From positions 6,944,001 through 7,008,000 of the forward strand of contig NZ_CP109596.1 in NCBI RefSeq assembly GCF_036327755.1: a stretch of DNA of 64,000 nt. Direction: 5' to 3'. The stretch's first letter is position 1. Each line of letters starts with the position of its first letter. The DNA is from Nocardia sp. NBC_01503. GTDB lineage: Bacteria > Actinomycetota > Actinomycetes > Mycobacteriales > Mycobacteriaceae. This document shows positions 20,833 through 29,671 of the stretch, one piece after another. Made by a program: the position numbers and the translations under genes. A model generated the notes under the pieces. The model was not told the DNA's origin. It saw only the letters and a program-made list of their open reading frames with translations, and ran no database searches.

Positions 20833-22400
20833 GCGGCAAGCTCTGGGGCATCGGCCTCGGTCCGGGCGATCCGGAACTGGTGACGGTCAAGGCGGCGCGG
20901 ATCATCGGCGCGGCCGATGTGATCGCGTTCCACAGCGCCAAGCACGGGCGCAGCATCTCGCGGGCCATCGCCGCGCCGTATATGCGCGCGGGGCAGCTCG
21001 AGGAGCACCTGGTCTACCCGGTGACCACCGAGACCACCGATCATCCGGGTGGTTATCAGGGCGCGATCGACGAGTTCTACGAGAGCGCGGCCGCCCGACT
21101 GGCCGAGCATCTCGAGGCCGGACGCTCGGTGGCGCTGCTGGCAGCCGGAGATCCGTTCTTCTACAGCTCTTTTCAGCATATGCATCGCCGCCTGGCCGAT
21201 CGCTTCGAGAGTGAGATCATTCCGGGCGTCACCTCGGTCAGCGCCGCCTCCGCCGCGCTGGGCACCCCCCTGGTCGAGGGCGAGCAGGTGTTGTCGATAC
21301 TGCCCGGCACCATGCCGGTCGAGGAGCTCACCGAGCGACTGCGCACCGCCGACGCGGCCGCCATCATGAAGCTCGGCCGCACGTATCCCGGTGTGCGCCA
21401 GGCGCTTTCGGATTCCGGCCGCCTGGATGACGCCTATTACGTCGAGCGCGCGAGCTCCACCCGTCAGCGGGTGTTGCGCGCCGCCGATGTCGATGAGGCG
21501 AGCGTTCCGTACTTCGCCATCACCATCGTCCCCGGCCCGAAGCCCGAGACCCGAATCGCCTTGACCGGCGCGGCTTCCGCAGCGACATCCGCCGCGCGGA
21601 ACGACACCGCAGCGGCGAGCGATGCGAGCGTATCCACTGCGGCGCAGCGCAATTCGATGGGTGAGGTGGTCGTGGTCGGCCTCGGCCCCGGCGCGGCCGA
21701 ATGGGTCACCCCCGAGGTCGCACGGGCGCTCGAAGCAGCGACCGATATCGTCGGCTACGCGACCTACGTGAATCGGGTGCCGGAGCGCGCGGGCCAACAG
21801 CGGCACTCCAGTGACAACAAGGTCGAATCCGAGCGCGCCGCAATGGCTTTGGACCTCGCCAAGAACGGGCATAAGGTCGTCGTTGTTTCCGGTGGCGACC
21901 CAGGGGTATTCGCCATGGCAGCGGCGGTGGTCGAGGAGTCGGCCGATCCGCAGTGGCGGGACGTCCCGGTGCGGGTGCTCCCCGGCGTAACCGCGGCAAG
22001 TGCGGTGGCGAGCCGTATGGGCGCACCGCTGGGCCACGATTTCGCCATGATCTCGCTATCGGACCGGCTCAAGCCGTGGGAGGTGGTGGCCGGGCGGATC
22101 TCCGCCGTGGCCGCGGCCGATATGGCGTTCGCCGTCTACAACCCGGCCTCCTCGCAGCGTAAGTGGCAGGTCGGGGCCATGCGGGATCTCGTGCTCGAGC
22201 ATCGCAAACCCGAGACCCCGGTGGTGATCGGGCGCGATGTGGGCGGCCCGACCGAGACCGTGCGAGTGACCACCCTCGCCGAGTTGAACCCGGACGAGGT
22301 GGATATGCGCACGCTCCTGATCATCGGCGCCTCCACCACCACGGTGTTCGACACGGCCGACGGACCCAGGGTGTACACCTCTCGCCGATACGGCGATTAA
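20829..22400 (+). CDS. cobIJ: fused precorrin-2 C20- and precorrin-3B C17-methyltransferase
   Basis: The 523-aa protein joins two SAM-dependent tetrapyrrole methylases. CobI (about 1-245) shows GIGLGPGDPELVTVKA and GDPFFYSSF. After a low-complexity Ala/Ser linker (about 250-275), CobJ (about 278-523) shows VVGLGPGAAEWVTPE, VSGGDPGVFAMA and AVYNPASSQR. They catalyse two methylations flanking the CobG step. The fusion is typical of mycobacteria and relatives. It overlaps cobH by ATGA. Confidence 0.95.
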   Translation: MSGKLWGIGLGPGDPELVTVKAARIIGAADVIAFHSAKHGRSISRAIAAPYMRAGQLEEHLVYPVTTETTDHPGGYQGAIDEFYESAAARLAEHLEAGRSVALLAAGDPFFYSSFQHMHRRLADRFESEIIPGVTSVSAASAALGTPLVEGEQVLSILPGTMPVEELTERLRTADAAAIMKLGRTYPGVRQALSDSGRLDDAYYVERASSTRQRVLRAADVDEASVPYFAITIVPGPKPETRIALTGAASAATSAARNDTAAASDASVSTAAQRNSMGEVVVVGLGPGAAEWVTPEVARALEAATDIVGYATYVNRVPERAGQQRHSSDNKVESERAAMALDLAKNGHKVVVVSGGDPGVFAMAAAVVEESADPQWRDVPVRVLPGVTAASAVASRMGAPLGHDFAMISLSDRLKPWEVVAGRISAVAAADMAFAVYNPASSQRKWQVGAMRDLVLEHRKPETPVVIGRDVGGPTETVRVTTLAELNPDEVDMRTLLIIGASTTTVFDTADGPRVYTSRRYGD

Positions 22401-22417
22401 TATTCCATAGTGGAATA
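22401..22417. promoter_or_regulatory. perfect palindrome before the PadR gene
   Basis: TATTCCA-TAG-TGGAATA is a perfect 7-3-7 inverted repeat. It starts at the base after the cobIJ stop and ends 18 bases before the PadR start. It is the obvious candidate for autorepression by that regulator. Confidence 0.6.
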
Positions 22418-22435
22418 CAGGCTGGAAGGAGTGTA

Positions 22436-22981
22436 GTGGCAGAGGAAAAGACCCAGCGCCCGCTCAATTCGACGGCCGCTTCCCTACTCGGTTTCCTACA
22501 CCGGGGCGATATGTCCGGCTGGGACCTGGTCGCCCAGGCGCAGGACCGCATCGGCGATTTCTGGACCATCACCCAGAGCCAGGTCTACCGCGAGCTGGCG
22601 ACCATGCATCAGATCGGGCTGGTCGAGAAGGGTGCGGCCGGTGCGCGCGATCGCACCCCGTACCGGATCACCGAGAACGGCCGGGAAGCCTTCGCCGAGT
22701 GGATCGCCCGCGATCCCGGAGCCGAAACCATCCGGGTACCACTGCTACTCACCCTCTCCTTCGGTGAATTCGTGGAGCGCACGCGACTGGATCGAATCAT
22801 CGCCACCAACCGCCTCATTCACGAACAGCGCCTCTCCGGATACCTCGGCAGCCATGACGAACAACAGCTGTCCCCGTTCGAACGCGCCACCGTGGACTTC
22901 GGCATCCGCTACGAGCGTGCGGTACTGGCCTGGTTCGACCGCCTGCCGGAGCTACTCGAACCCACCAGCCGACTCTCCTGA
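22436..22981 (+). CDS. PadR-family transcriptional regulator
   Basis: The 181-aa protein has a PadR winged helix (about 10-85): SLLGFLHRGDMSGWDLVAQA, the FWTITQSQVYRELATM recognition region and a wing at GARDRTPYRITENG. The C-terminal helical dimerisation domain is of the longer PadR type. GTG 22436 has GGAAGGAG upstream. It sits inside the cobalamin locus between cobIJ and cobK and overlaps the end of cobK by 30 bases. Its ligand and targets are unknown. Confidence 0.85.
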   Translation: MAEEKTQRPLNSTAASLLGFLHRGDMSGWDLVAQAQDRIGDFWTITQSQVYRELATMHQIGLVEKGAAGARDRTPYRITENGREAFAEWIARDPGAETIRVPLLLTLSFGEFVERTRLDRIIATNRLIHEQRLSGYLGSHDEQQLSPFERATVDFGIRYERAVLAWFDRLPELLEPTSRLS

Positions 22982-23704
22982 ACCGAGTTGCCGCAGCCAA
23001 TCCCAGGCCGCGGCAACGGTTTCCACCTGATGCGCCCCCTCGGGCAACGCCGGGCGATCGATCACCACCACCGCGATTCCGAGGGAACGAGCGGCGGTGA
23101 GCTTGGCCCCGGTCAACGCTCCCCCGCTGTCCTTGGTCACCATGACATCGATGCGATGCGCGCGCAGCAGCGCGATCTCGTCCGCCAGCGCGAAAGGTCC
23201 ACGCGCCAGCAATAATTCATGCCGAGCCGGTACCGCGCCCTCGGGCGGATCGATGGCGCGGATCAGAAACCACTGCCCCGCTTCGGCGAACGCCGCCACA
23301 CCTTGCCGTCCAATGGTGAGAAATACCCGATCCCCCAGCCCCGCAACAGCTTCGGCCGCAGTCTTCAGATCAGGTACGCGAATCCAGCTGTCCCCCGGCT
23401 CTTCCCGCCATCCCGGGCGGCGCACATGCAGTACCGGCAATCCGGCGTCCGCGGCGGCCAGCGCGGCATTGGCGGTAATCCCCCCGGCGAACGGATGCGT
23501 GGCATCGACAACGGCGTCGATACCGTTCTCGCCCAGCCACTCCCGCAGCCCGTCCACTCCCCCGAATCCCCCGACCCGCACCCGCCCCACCGGCAGTACG
23601 GGTTCGCGGACACGACCGGCGAGCGAGGATACGATCTCATATCCTCGCTCGCCGGAGGCGATATCGGCGAGCTCCCGGGCTTCCCGGGTCCCGCCGAGAA
23701 TCAA
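22952..23704 (-). CDS. cobK: precorrin-6A reductase CobK
   Basis: The protein of about 250 aa reduces precorrin-6A with NADPH. It has the N-terminal ILGGTREARELAD, DATHPFAGGITANA, FLTIGRQGVAAF and MVTKDSGGALTGAKL elements of the family. No ATG or GTG is available near the start. The frame offers TTG at 23704 or CTG at 23713, the latter overlapping the TGA of the preceding secreted-protein gene by two bases. Translational coupling to that gene is therefore likely. Confidence 0.88.
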   Translation of the reverse strand: MILGGTREARELADIASGERGYEIVSSLAGRVREPVLPVGRVRVGGFGGVDGLREWLGENGIDAVVDATHPFAGGITANAALAAADAGLPVLHVRRPGWREEPGDSWIRVPDLKTAAEAVAGLGDRVFLTIGRQGVAAFAEAGQWFLIRAIDPPEGAVPARHELLLARGPFALADEIALLRAHRIDVMVTKDSGGALTGAKLTAARSLGIAVVVIDRPALPEGAHQVETVAAAWDWLRQLGSGESAGGFE

Positions 23705-23709
23705 AATCC

Positions 23710-24291
23710 TCAGGGCTGCCCGCTGAAGTAGGCGATACCCGAATCGATCAGCGGCTGCCCACCCGCGATCAGCAGGCCGATCAACGCACCGAACGGCAAC
23801 CCGATCCCGAAGAAGAACGCACCGATGATCGCGCCGATCACGCCACCGAGCGCGGCGTGCTGCAACTCGGAGAAGAACCATTCCTGCGACCCGATGAACT
23901 TGACCGACACATCCTTGGGCGCGGTCAGCGAAAGCTGCCGCCCATCCTGATCGATCGCCGCGGTCAACGCGACCTCCTGCTGCCCGACCTTGCCGACCAA
24001 CGGCAACTGGGCCACAACCTGGCCGTCCTGCCCCTTGAGCGTGACAGCCTTGCCATCGGTATCGAGACTGAACGCGCCCCCGGTCACCTGGGTCACGACG
24101 GTCTTGCCGGTATCGGCCAGCTTCACCGCGTAATCGACCCCGTGATCCTGCCCCTGCGCCTGCGCGGCCGGCGTCAACTGCTGCACAGCAGCCGGAGCCG
24201 GATCAGCCGGAGCCGCATAACCGGTACCGGCGGCAATACCGGTCGCGGCGGCAGCCATGAGCGCGGTGACAGCGAACTTCCTGTACTTCAT
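23710..24291 (-). CDS. secreted beta-domain/glycine-zipper protein (single copy D)
   Basis: The 193-aa product has a signal peptide (MKYRKFAVTALMAAAATG, cleavage near the AAPAD). A linker rich in Pro/Ala/Gln is followed by the family beta domain (VTQVTGGAFSL, VAQLPLVGK, GRQLSLTAP). The glycine-zipper region is AALGGVIGAIIGAFFFGIG and continues hydrophobic to the end. Cysteines seen in other members are absent. ATG 24291 has GGGAG upstream. It is directly followed by cobK with overlapping ends, so both may be one transcript. Confidence 0.75.
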   Translation of the reverse strand: MKYRKFAVTALMAAAATGIAAGTGYAAPADPAPAAVQQLTPAAQAQGQDHGVDYAVKLADTGKTVVTQVTGGAFSLDTDGKAVTLKGQDGQVVAQLPLVGKVGQQEVALTAAIDQDGRQLSLTAPKDVSVKFIGSQEWFFSELQHAALGGVIGAIIGAFFFGIGLPFGALIGLLIAGGQPLIDSGIAYFSGQP

Positions 24292-24926
24292 GAATCTCCC
24301 AAATTGGCTAGTACAGAACCCTATTTCGATCGGATTCCAGCACGTCACACTACCGTTGACCGATAGATGTTTCAGTATGGATGGTTCATTTCCGCGCCCG
24401 ACTACAGTCTTGGTGTAAGTTTCGATGGTTTCAGTTCCTCCGGCATCTCGGAGTTGTCCACCATCACGTGCACGTATTCCCGCTGGTCTATGTAGTGACG
24501 CACGCAGAATGCGCGCCGTCCGCATGGCCCAATTGCGCACCAGCACGCCACTTATCGCCTGTCTTCCCTGCGGCATGGGTAGCCACGGTGTCTCGCGGGT
24601 TGCCCCAGATAACCCATTCCACCGCCGACCAACTGATGTTTCATCGGCCCACCGCCGGGTTCCATCTGTCTCGCGGCATTGCGGAACACTGCGGTAATCA
24701 GCGCGTAAGGCGTAGACCGGTCTGAACGCCCCGTCGCTTACCGGGCGTATTCCGCCCAAAGGCGGCAATCTCCCGCCCGGGATCGGACTTCCGCCAGGTG
24801 GGACTCGACCTCAGCGCCCTCGCTGGGTAGCCAAAGTTATTGGTGATCAACGCATTCGCGCGGTGTTCGCCACCGTCGTATCGCATACTTGTGGCGATCT
24901 GGACACATCACACTCAGGAGTCTGCG
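24292..24926. other. intergenic region, 635 bases
   Basis: The sequence is less GC-rich than its surroundings and holds no frame with good codon bias or motif on either strand. It presumably contains the divergent promoters of the glycine-zipper gene and the methyltransferase, and possibly decayed DNA. Confidence 0.4.
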
Positions 24927-25766
24927 ATGCCCGAGTCCGACTACCCGAGTTCGGTGCCGGTAGGGGTGGACACCACCCGCGCCAGCATCGCGCGGGTTTA
25001 CGACGCCTTCCTCAATGGGAAGGACAACTTCGAGGTCGATCGTGAGGTGCTCGCACGGGTGCAGTCCGTCGCACCGCAGGCCACCGATCTGGCCTGGGCC
25101 AATCGCGACTTTCTGATTCGAGTGTGCCGCTTCCTGGTCCGCAATGCGGGAATCGATCAGTTCCTCGACCTCGGGTCCGGGCTGCCGACGGCGGAGAACA
25201 CTCATCAGGTGGTGCAGCGCGTCAACCCGGACGCTCGTGTGGTGTACGTGGACAACGATCCGATGGTCCTCGCGCACGGCCGAGCACTGCTGGCCGAGAA
25301 CACCAAAGCCACGATCTCCGCCTGCGATATCTTCCAGCCGCTGGAAGTGCTCAAGGACGCATCGGTTCTCGAACATCTGGATTTCACCCGCCCGCTGGCG
25401 CTGCTGCAGGTGGGGACACTGCACCACTACCTCGGCCAGGACTCGGCCGCGCTGATGCAGACCTACATCGACGCACTGCCCGCCGGCTCGTTCGTCGCGA
25501 TCTCACACTTCTTCGACCCGCAGGATCCACAGGAGCCCGAGCTCAGCGAACTGGCGGCGCAGATGGAGGACAAGTTCATTCACAGCCCGATGGGCAGCGG
25601 CCGCTTCCGCACACGCGAGGAAATCCAGGCCATGTTCGGTGATCTGGAGATGATCGAACCCGGATTGGTGCTGTGCGACGACTGGTGGCAGGACGGCCCG
25701 CGCCTGCGCATGCTCAGCGCGGTGCGCCACTGCATAGTCGGCGGCGTCGGCCGCAAGGCGGAGTAA
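24927..25766 (+). CDS. DUF574-type S-adenosyl methyltransferase
   Basis: The 279-aa protein belongs to a methyltransferase family largely restricted to actinomycetes. The N-terminal block has RVYDAFLNGKDNFEVDR, the SAM site is FLDLGSGLPTAENTH, followed by VVYVDNDPMVLAHG. The late ISHFFDP strand is also typical. The role in cells is not established. ATG 24927 has CAGGAG six bases upstream; the frame is open 29 codons earlier without family sequence. A strong terminator hairpin follows its stop. Confidence 0.87.
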   Translation: MPESDYPSSVPVGVDTTRASIARVYDAFLNGKDNFEVDREVLARVQSVAPQATDLAWANRDFLIRVCRFLVRNAGIDQFLDLGSGLPTAENTHQVVQRVNPDARVVYVDNDPMVLAHGRALLAENTKATISACDIFQPLEVLKDASVLEHLDFTRPLALLQVGTLHHYLGQDSAALMQTYIDALPAGSFVAISHFFDPQDPQEPELSELAAQMEDKFIHSPMGSGRFRTREEIQAMFGDLEMIEPGLVLCDDWWQDGPRLRMLSAVRHCIVGGVGRKAE

Positions 25767-25769
25767 CTC

Positions 25770-25812
25770 TCGATGCCGTCTGCGGCGCCTACGAGGCCGC
25801 AGACGGCATCGA
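25770..25812 (+). terminator. intrinsic-type hairpin after the DUF574 gene
   Basis: A perfect 17-bp stem (25770-25786 with 25796-25812) encloses a 9-base loop, four bases past the stop codon. There is no T tract. Confidence 0.8.
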
Positions 25813-25821
25813 CCCGGCTGA

Positions 25822-25965
25822 TCGTGGTTCTTCGCGGGATTCGGCTACCACGTCACCGGATCGACCGGCACGCTATTCCGCTACGGCATCGTTGTGGGCG
25901 CCACCGGACCGGCCGGATTGGCCATCCTGCTGGCCGGACACCGGCCGCACCTCCGGGACCGTTGA
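25822..25965 (+). pseudogene. remnant of a small membrane protein
   Basis: After an in-frame stop at 25819 the frame reads SWFFAGFGYHVTGSTGTLF, then a hydrophobic helix GIVVGATGPAGLAILLAG and a basic end, stopping at 25963. It looks like the tail of a membrane protein whose N-terminus is gone. No start codon is available. The family is not recognised. Confidence 0.4.
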
Positions 25966-26200
25966 ACTATGTCGGCATGAACCCCAAGGTCGACCACCGC
26001 ACTGTCCCGCTACCCGGTCCGTAGCGGTTCTCCCGAACGACGACGAGCACGCCCAGCGACTCCCGGCGGAATCGACGACGATCTCGGATTCGGGATCGTG
26101 CGAATCACCCGCGACCAGCGGTGGCAGCCTGGCCATCTCCTGCAACCATCGCGAAATCTGTTGCTGGCGAGCGCATTCGAATCGGAGACCGGTTCTGTCT

Positions 26201-27922
26201 TCACACCGCATCCTTGACGACCGCGACGCCGGTGCGGCCGCCATCGACGTCGATGACGGTGCCGTGCACGAACGCGGCATCGTCGGAGGCAAGGTATACG
26301 GCTGCGGCGGCGATGGCATCCGGATGTCCGGTGCGCCCCGCCGGGGTGCCGTGCATCAGCACTCCCAGGGGGTCGGTTCCGGTGTCCTGCTCGGGGGTCA
26401 CGATGACCCCCGGTGAGATGGCATTGACCCGGATGCCTTGGCTACCGAACTCGGATGACCAAGCGCGGGTGAGGGTTTCGATCGCACCCTTGGTCGAGGC
26501 GTAGAGGGCGCCCACCGGCAGGCTCAGGCGGGCAACCCACGATCCGAGGTTGATGACCACGCCGTCACCGCGGCTGATCATGCCGGGAACAACCGCCTGG
26601 GTGAGGAAGAAGGCGGCTTTGACATTGACGGCGTAGACGCGATCGAACGTCTCCTCATCGGTGGTCAGGGTGCTCCCCGGGGGAAATATCCCGGCATTGT
26701 TGACCAGGATGTCGATGTGCCCGCCCAGTTGTTCGGTCGCCGCCGCGGCAAGGGCTCGGCTGGCGGCGAGGCTGCCGTCGAGATCGGCGGCGATGAAGTC
26801 GGCCTGCCCACCCGCTCCGCGGATATGGGCGACGACAGCGTCGCCCCGGCTTCGGTCCCGCCCGGAGACGATGACGTGCGCTCCTTCGGCGGCGAAGGCG
26901 AGCGCGGTGGCGCGCCCGATATTGCTGGTGGAGCCGGTGATCAGGGCTGTCTTGCCGTGCAGTCGCGAGGACATGGGTTCTCCTTTGTTCGTCGGTGACG
27001 TGGATCGTGGTGAGCGAGCGAAGTCCCGAACCGCGTCGGTGAAACGTTCCGGTTCCTCCAGATGCCCCAGGTGTCCGCTGTGTTCCAGGACCACCAGCCG
27101 CGAGCCGGGGATGAGCTCGTGCAGTTCCCGGCCCCACCGTGGTCCGCAGATGACATCGAAGAGACCCACGATGACCAGCGCCGGGACGGTCACCTTCGGC
27201 AGGTCGGCGCGGTCGTCGACGAGATCGGGGGAACCGATCGCGTCCAGTCCCGAGATGTAGCTGGCGCGCAACGCATCTCGCACCGGAGCCCAGCGCCGTT
27301 CGTCGCCCCAGTAGTCGGCGATATACGAGGGCAGCACGCCGCGGGCGACGGCAAGGGTCTGCTCATCGGTCGAAATGTCTTGCATCGCCGCGAAAGTCGC
27401 GAGCACATCGTTCAATCCGGGGCGATCGGCGTGCGCCGCGGCGAACTCCTGCAGCCGCCGTGCGGCCTCCGCACCGTGCTCGGGTCCGGTTACCGGTGCG
27501 CCCTCGTACAGGATGATGCCCGCGAGCCCGGCGGGGCGGTGGATCGCATGGTAGGCGGCGACGAACGCCCCGTGTGAGTGGCCGAGCAGATAGACCTTCG
27601 GCACACCGAGATGATCGATGATCCGTTGCAGCGCAATGCTGTAGCGCTCGCGCGTATAGCCGTTCGGATGCGTCGGCAGTCGGCCGGATTCGCCGGTGCC
27701 GAGCGCCTCGACGTACACCATGGTCAGGTGCTTCTCCAGCTCGGGCGTGCGCAGGTACTCCCAGCCGATGCCCGGTCCGCCGGGATGAGCCAGGCAGACC
27801 GGTCCGCTGCCGTACACGTGGTACCGCTGAGTGACGCCGTCGGAGTCGAAAGCGTGCACGCCGGGTGCGAGAGGCTCGGCGGGAGACTGGGTGGACATCG
27901 GGTGAGAGCGAACGGTAGCCAT
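26201..27922 (-). CDS. alpha/beta hydrolase fused in frame to an SDR oxidoreductase
   Basis: A single 573-codon frame encodes two enzymes. Residues 1-315 are a proline-iminopeptidase-like alpha/beta hydrolase (AHPGGPGIGW oxyanion region, nucleophile Ser116 in LGHSHGA, catalytic histidine in LEHSGHLGHLEE). Residues 317-573 are an SDR (ITGSTSNIGRATALAF, NNAGIFPPG, YASTKG, VNAISPGVI). The joint reads SPTNKGEPMSSR. The second domain has its own ATG at 26974 behind a perfect AAAGGAG, so the SDR may be made separately as well as, or instead of, the fusion. Substrates are unknown. ATG 27922 has GAAGG upstream. Confidence 0.83.
   Translation of the reverse strand: MATVRSHPMSTQSPAEPLAPGVHAFDSDGVTQRYHVYGSGPVCLAHPGGPGIGWEYLRTPELEKHLTMVYVEALGTGESGRLPTHPNGYTRERYSIALQRIIDHLGVPKVYLLGHSHGAFVAAYHAIHRPAGLAGIILYEGAPVTGPEHGAEAARRLQEFAAAHADRPGLNDVLATFAAMQDISTDEQTLAVARGVLPSYIADYWGDERRWAPVRDALRASYISGLDAIGSPDLVDDRADLPKVTVPALVIVGLFDVICGPRWGRELHELIPGSRLVVLEHSGHLGHLEEPERFTDAVRDFARSPRSTSPTNKGEPMSSRLHGKTALITGSTSNIGRATALAFAAEGAHVIVSGRDRSRGDAVVAHIRGAGGQADFIAADLDGSLAASRALAAAATEQLGGHIDILVNNAGIFPPGSTLTTDEETFDRVYAVNVKAAFFLTQAVVPGMISRGDGVVINLGSWVARLSLPVGALYASTKGAIETLTRAWSSEFGSQGIRVNAISPGVIVTPEQDTGTDPLGVLMHGTPAGRTGHPDAIAAAAVYLASDDAAFVHGTVIDVDGGRTGVAVVKDAV
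26979..26986 (-). promoter_or_regulatory. internal ribosome binding site for the SDR half
   Basis: On the minus strand AAAGGAGA lies five bases before the ATG at 26974 that opens the SDR domain. Its strength within an open frame suggests internal initiation giving a free 257-aa SDR. Confidence 0.6.
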
Positions 27923-28378
27923 GGAAATACCTTCGCCGCCGGTGACAGGGCGCCGAATCTGTCAGATGACGCTGTCTTGACGTAATCCGGACCATGCCGA
28001 TGTTCGGCCGACCACGGCCGGTCCGGAGAGATCGGTTTCGAGACGTTCGTCGCCACCAATTCCTGTCGTAGGCACGAGAGCCTCCAGCACGCACCGCGGT
28101 CGCCTGACGAATTGCGTTCGCGCGCTTGAGCTCTCCAGCAGCCGCTGCGCAACCGAGTGCGTATGATCTTGCGACGTGGAGCCTGTTGGGTACGAACCCT
28201 TCGGTGTAAGTGCCGGCCCGGGAGCGACGAGTGCGCTACTCCCTCGACGAACGCGCATGGAGTTCGGCGCGCGTCCAACGCCCACGCTGAAGAACCTATT
28301 TCCCTGAAATCAGGGCCAGCTCAGAGGCATTCTGAGATCGCTCAGTCCATCGCTGCGACCCTGCCCACACCTGGAGTC
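27923..28378. other. intergenic region with a possible 43-aa leaderless frame
   Basis: The only structure of note is a TATGAT box (28162-28167) eight bases before a GTG at 28176. That GTG opens a 43-codon frame (28176-28307) starting VEPVGYEPFGVSAGPG and ending in TPTLKNLFP. The spacing would suit a leaderless transcript. No good -35 element or homology supports it. Confidence 0.3.
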
Positions 28379-29626
28379 ATGTCGTTGACAACACCCTACG
28401 ATCCCCCCTCGCCGGCCGGCTGGAGTGAGGCGCCGGCCTCGACCGTCACCGCCCACGACCACACCCCGGTTCCCCTGTACACACCCGAGTTCGCCGCCGA
28501 TCCGCATTGGTTCTACGCCGAGATGCGTCGTAAGTTCGGTTCCCTGGTTCCGGTGGAGCTATCGCCCGGTATCGCGGCGACATTGGTGATCGGCTACCGC
28601 GCCGCGGTACAGATCAACAACGATCCGCAGCGTTTCCGGGCCGACCCCCGCACCTGGGAGAAGAACATACCCGCCGACTGTCCGGTACTCCCGATGCTGC
28701 AGTACCGTCCGAACGCTTTGCGCAGCGCGGGCCAGGCTCATGAGCGCTATCGCAAAGCCAGCGTGGACAGTATCGACGCCATCAACCTCTACGGTATCCA
28801 CCTCGAGATAGAGCAGATGGCGATCCCGCAGATCAACACGTTCTGTCTGGACGGGCAGGCGGATCTGATCAGCCAGTACGCGCTCCCGGTCACCTTCGCC
28901 TATCTCAACGCCATGGTCGGGTGCCCGGCCGATATCGGGCAGCAGGTGGCGCAGGGTATGGCGATGATGTTCGAGGGCACCGAGGCCGGGGAGGGCAGCG
29001 CGCTGTTCGCCCGCGCGCTGTTGGAGCTGGTACAGCTCAAACAGATCAAACCGGGCGAGGATGTGACGACGCGGTTGGTGACCCACGCGGCGGAGCTGAC
29101 CGATGAGGAGCTCGTCCATCAGCTGGTCACGATCTACGGCGCGGGGATCGAACCCCTGACGAACCTGATCGCGAATACGGTGCTGCTGATGCTCACCGAC
29201 GACAGGTTCTCGGGGGCGACCGCATCGACGACGCGGGATGCGTTGAACGAGTTGCTGTTCAAGGATCCGCCGCTGGCGAACTTCGGTATCACCTACCCGG
29301 CGCAGCCGAGCAAGGTCGAGGGCGTCTGGTTGCCGCCCAATCAACCGGTCGTCACCAGCATGTCCGCGTGCAATAACGATCCCGCGATCTCCGGGGTCCA
29401 CCACGGCAACAACTCACATCTGGCGTGGGGCACCGGACCGCATGCCTGCCCCGCGCAGGACGTCGCCTACTCCGTCGCCCACAACGCCATCGATCAGCTC
29501 TTCGATGCGCTACCGGAGATCCAGCTCGCCCACCCTGCCGACCAATTGATCTGGCGACCAGGGCCTTTCCATCGATCCCTGGCGAAGCTGCCGGTGGTTT
29601 TCCCGCCCTCGCGAACTCTCTTCTGA
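28379..29626 (+). CDS. cytochrome P450-like protein lacking ExxR (CYP157-like), copy 1
   Basis: The 415-aa protein has the P450 haem loop HLAWGTGPHACPAQ with Cys357 as iron ligand. The K-helix motif, normally ExxR, reads NELLFKDPP with phenylalanine (294) in place of arginine. The I-helix GAGIEPLTNLIANT lacks the usual acid-threonine pair. This resembles CYP157 proteins of Streptomyces conservons, which also lack ExxR. No conservon genes are present here. Catalytic activity is uncertain. ATG 28379 has CTGGAG in front. A strong terminator follows. Confidence 0.8.
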   Translation: MSLTTPYDPPSPAGWSEAPASTVTAHDHTPVPLYTPEFAADPHWFYAEMRRKFGSLVPVELSPGIAATLVIGYRAAVQINNDPQRFRADPRTWEKNIPADCPVLPMLQYRPNALRSAGQAHERYRKASVDSIDAINLYGIHLEIEQMAIPQINTFCLDGQADLISQYALPVTFAYLNAMVGCPADIGQQVAQGMAMMFEGTEAGEGSALFARALLELVQLKQIKPGEDVTTRLVTHAAELTDEELVHQLVTIYGAGIEPLTNLIANTVLLMLTDDRFSGATASTTRDALNELLFKDPPLANFGITYPAQPSKVEGVWLPPNQPVVTSMSACNNDPAISGVHHGNNSHLAWGTGPHACPAQDVAYSVAHNAIDQLFDALPEIQLAHPADQLIWRPGPFHRSLAKLPVVFPPSRTLF

Positions 29627-29636
29627 CCGCTCTGCC

Positions 29637-29671
29637 GATCCCTCGGGATGCCGATCCGGCATCCCGAGGAT
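29637..29671 (+). terminator. hairpin after P450-like gene 1
   Basis: A 12-bp perfect stem CTCGGGATGCCG / CGGCATCCCGAG (loop ATC, 29642-29668), extended by GATC on both sides with one bulge, lies 15 bases past the stop. Confidence 0.75.

Noticed and set aside
20241..22037. 598-codon minus-strand frame opposite cobH-cobIJ
   Set aside because: Antisense to two certain genes, with shadow-like composition.
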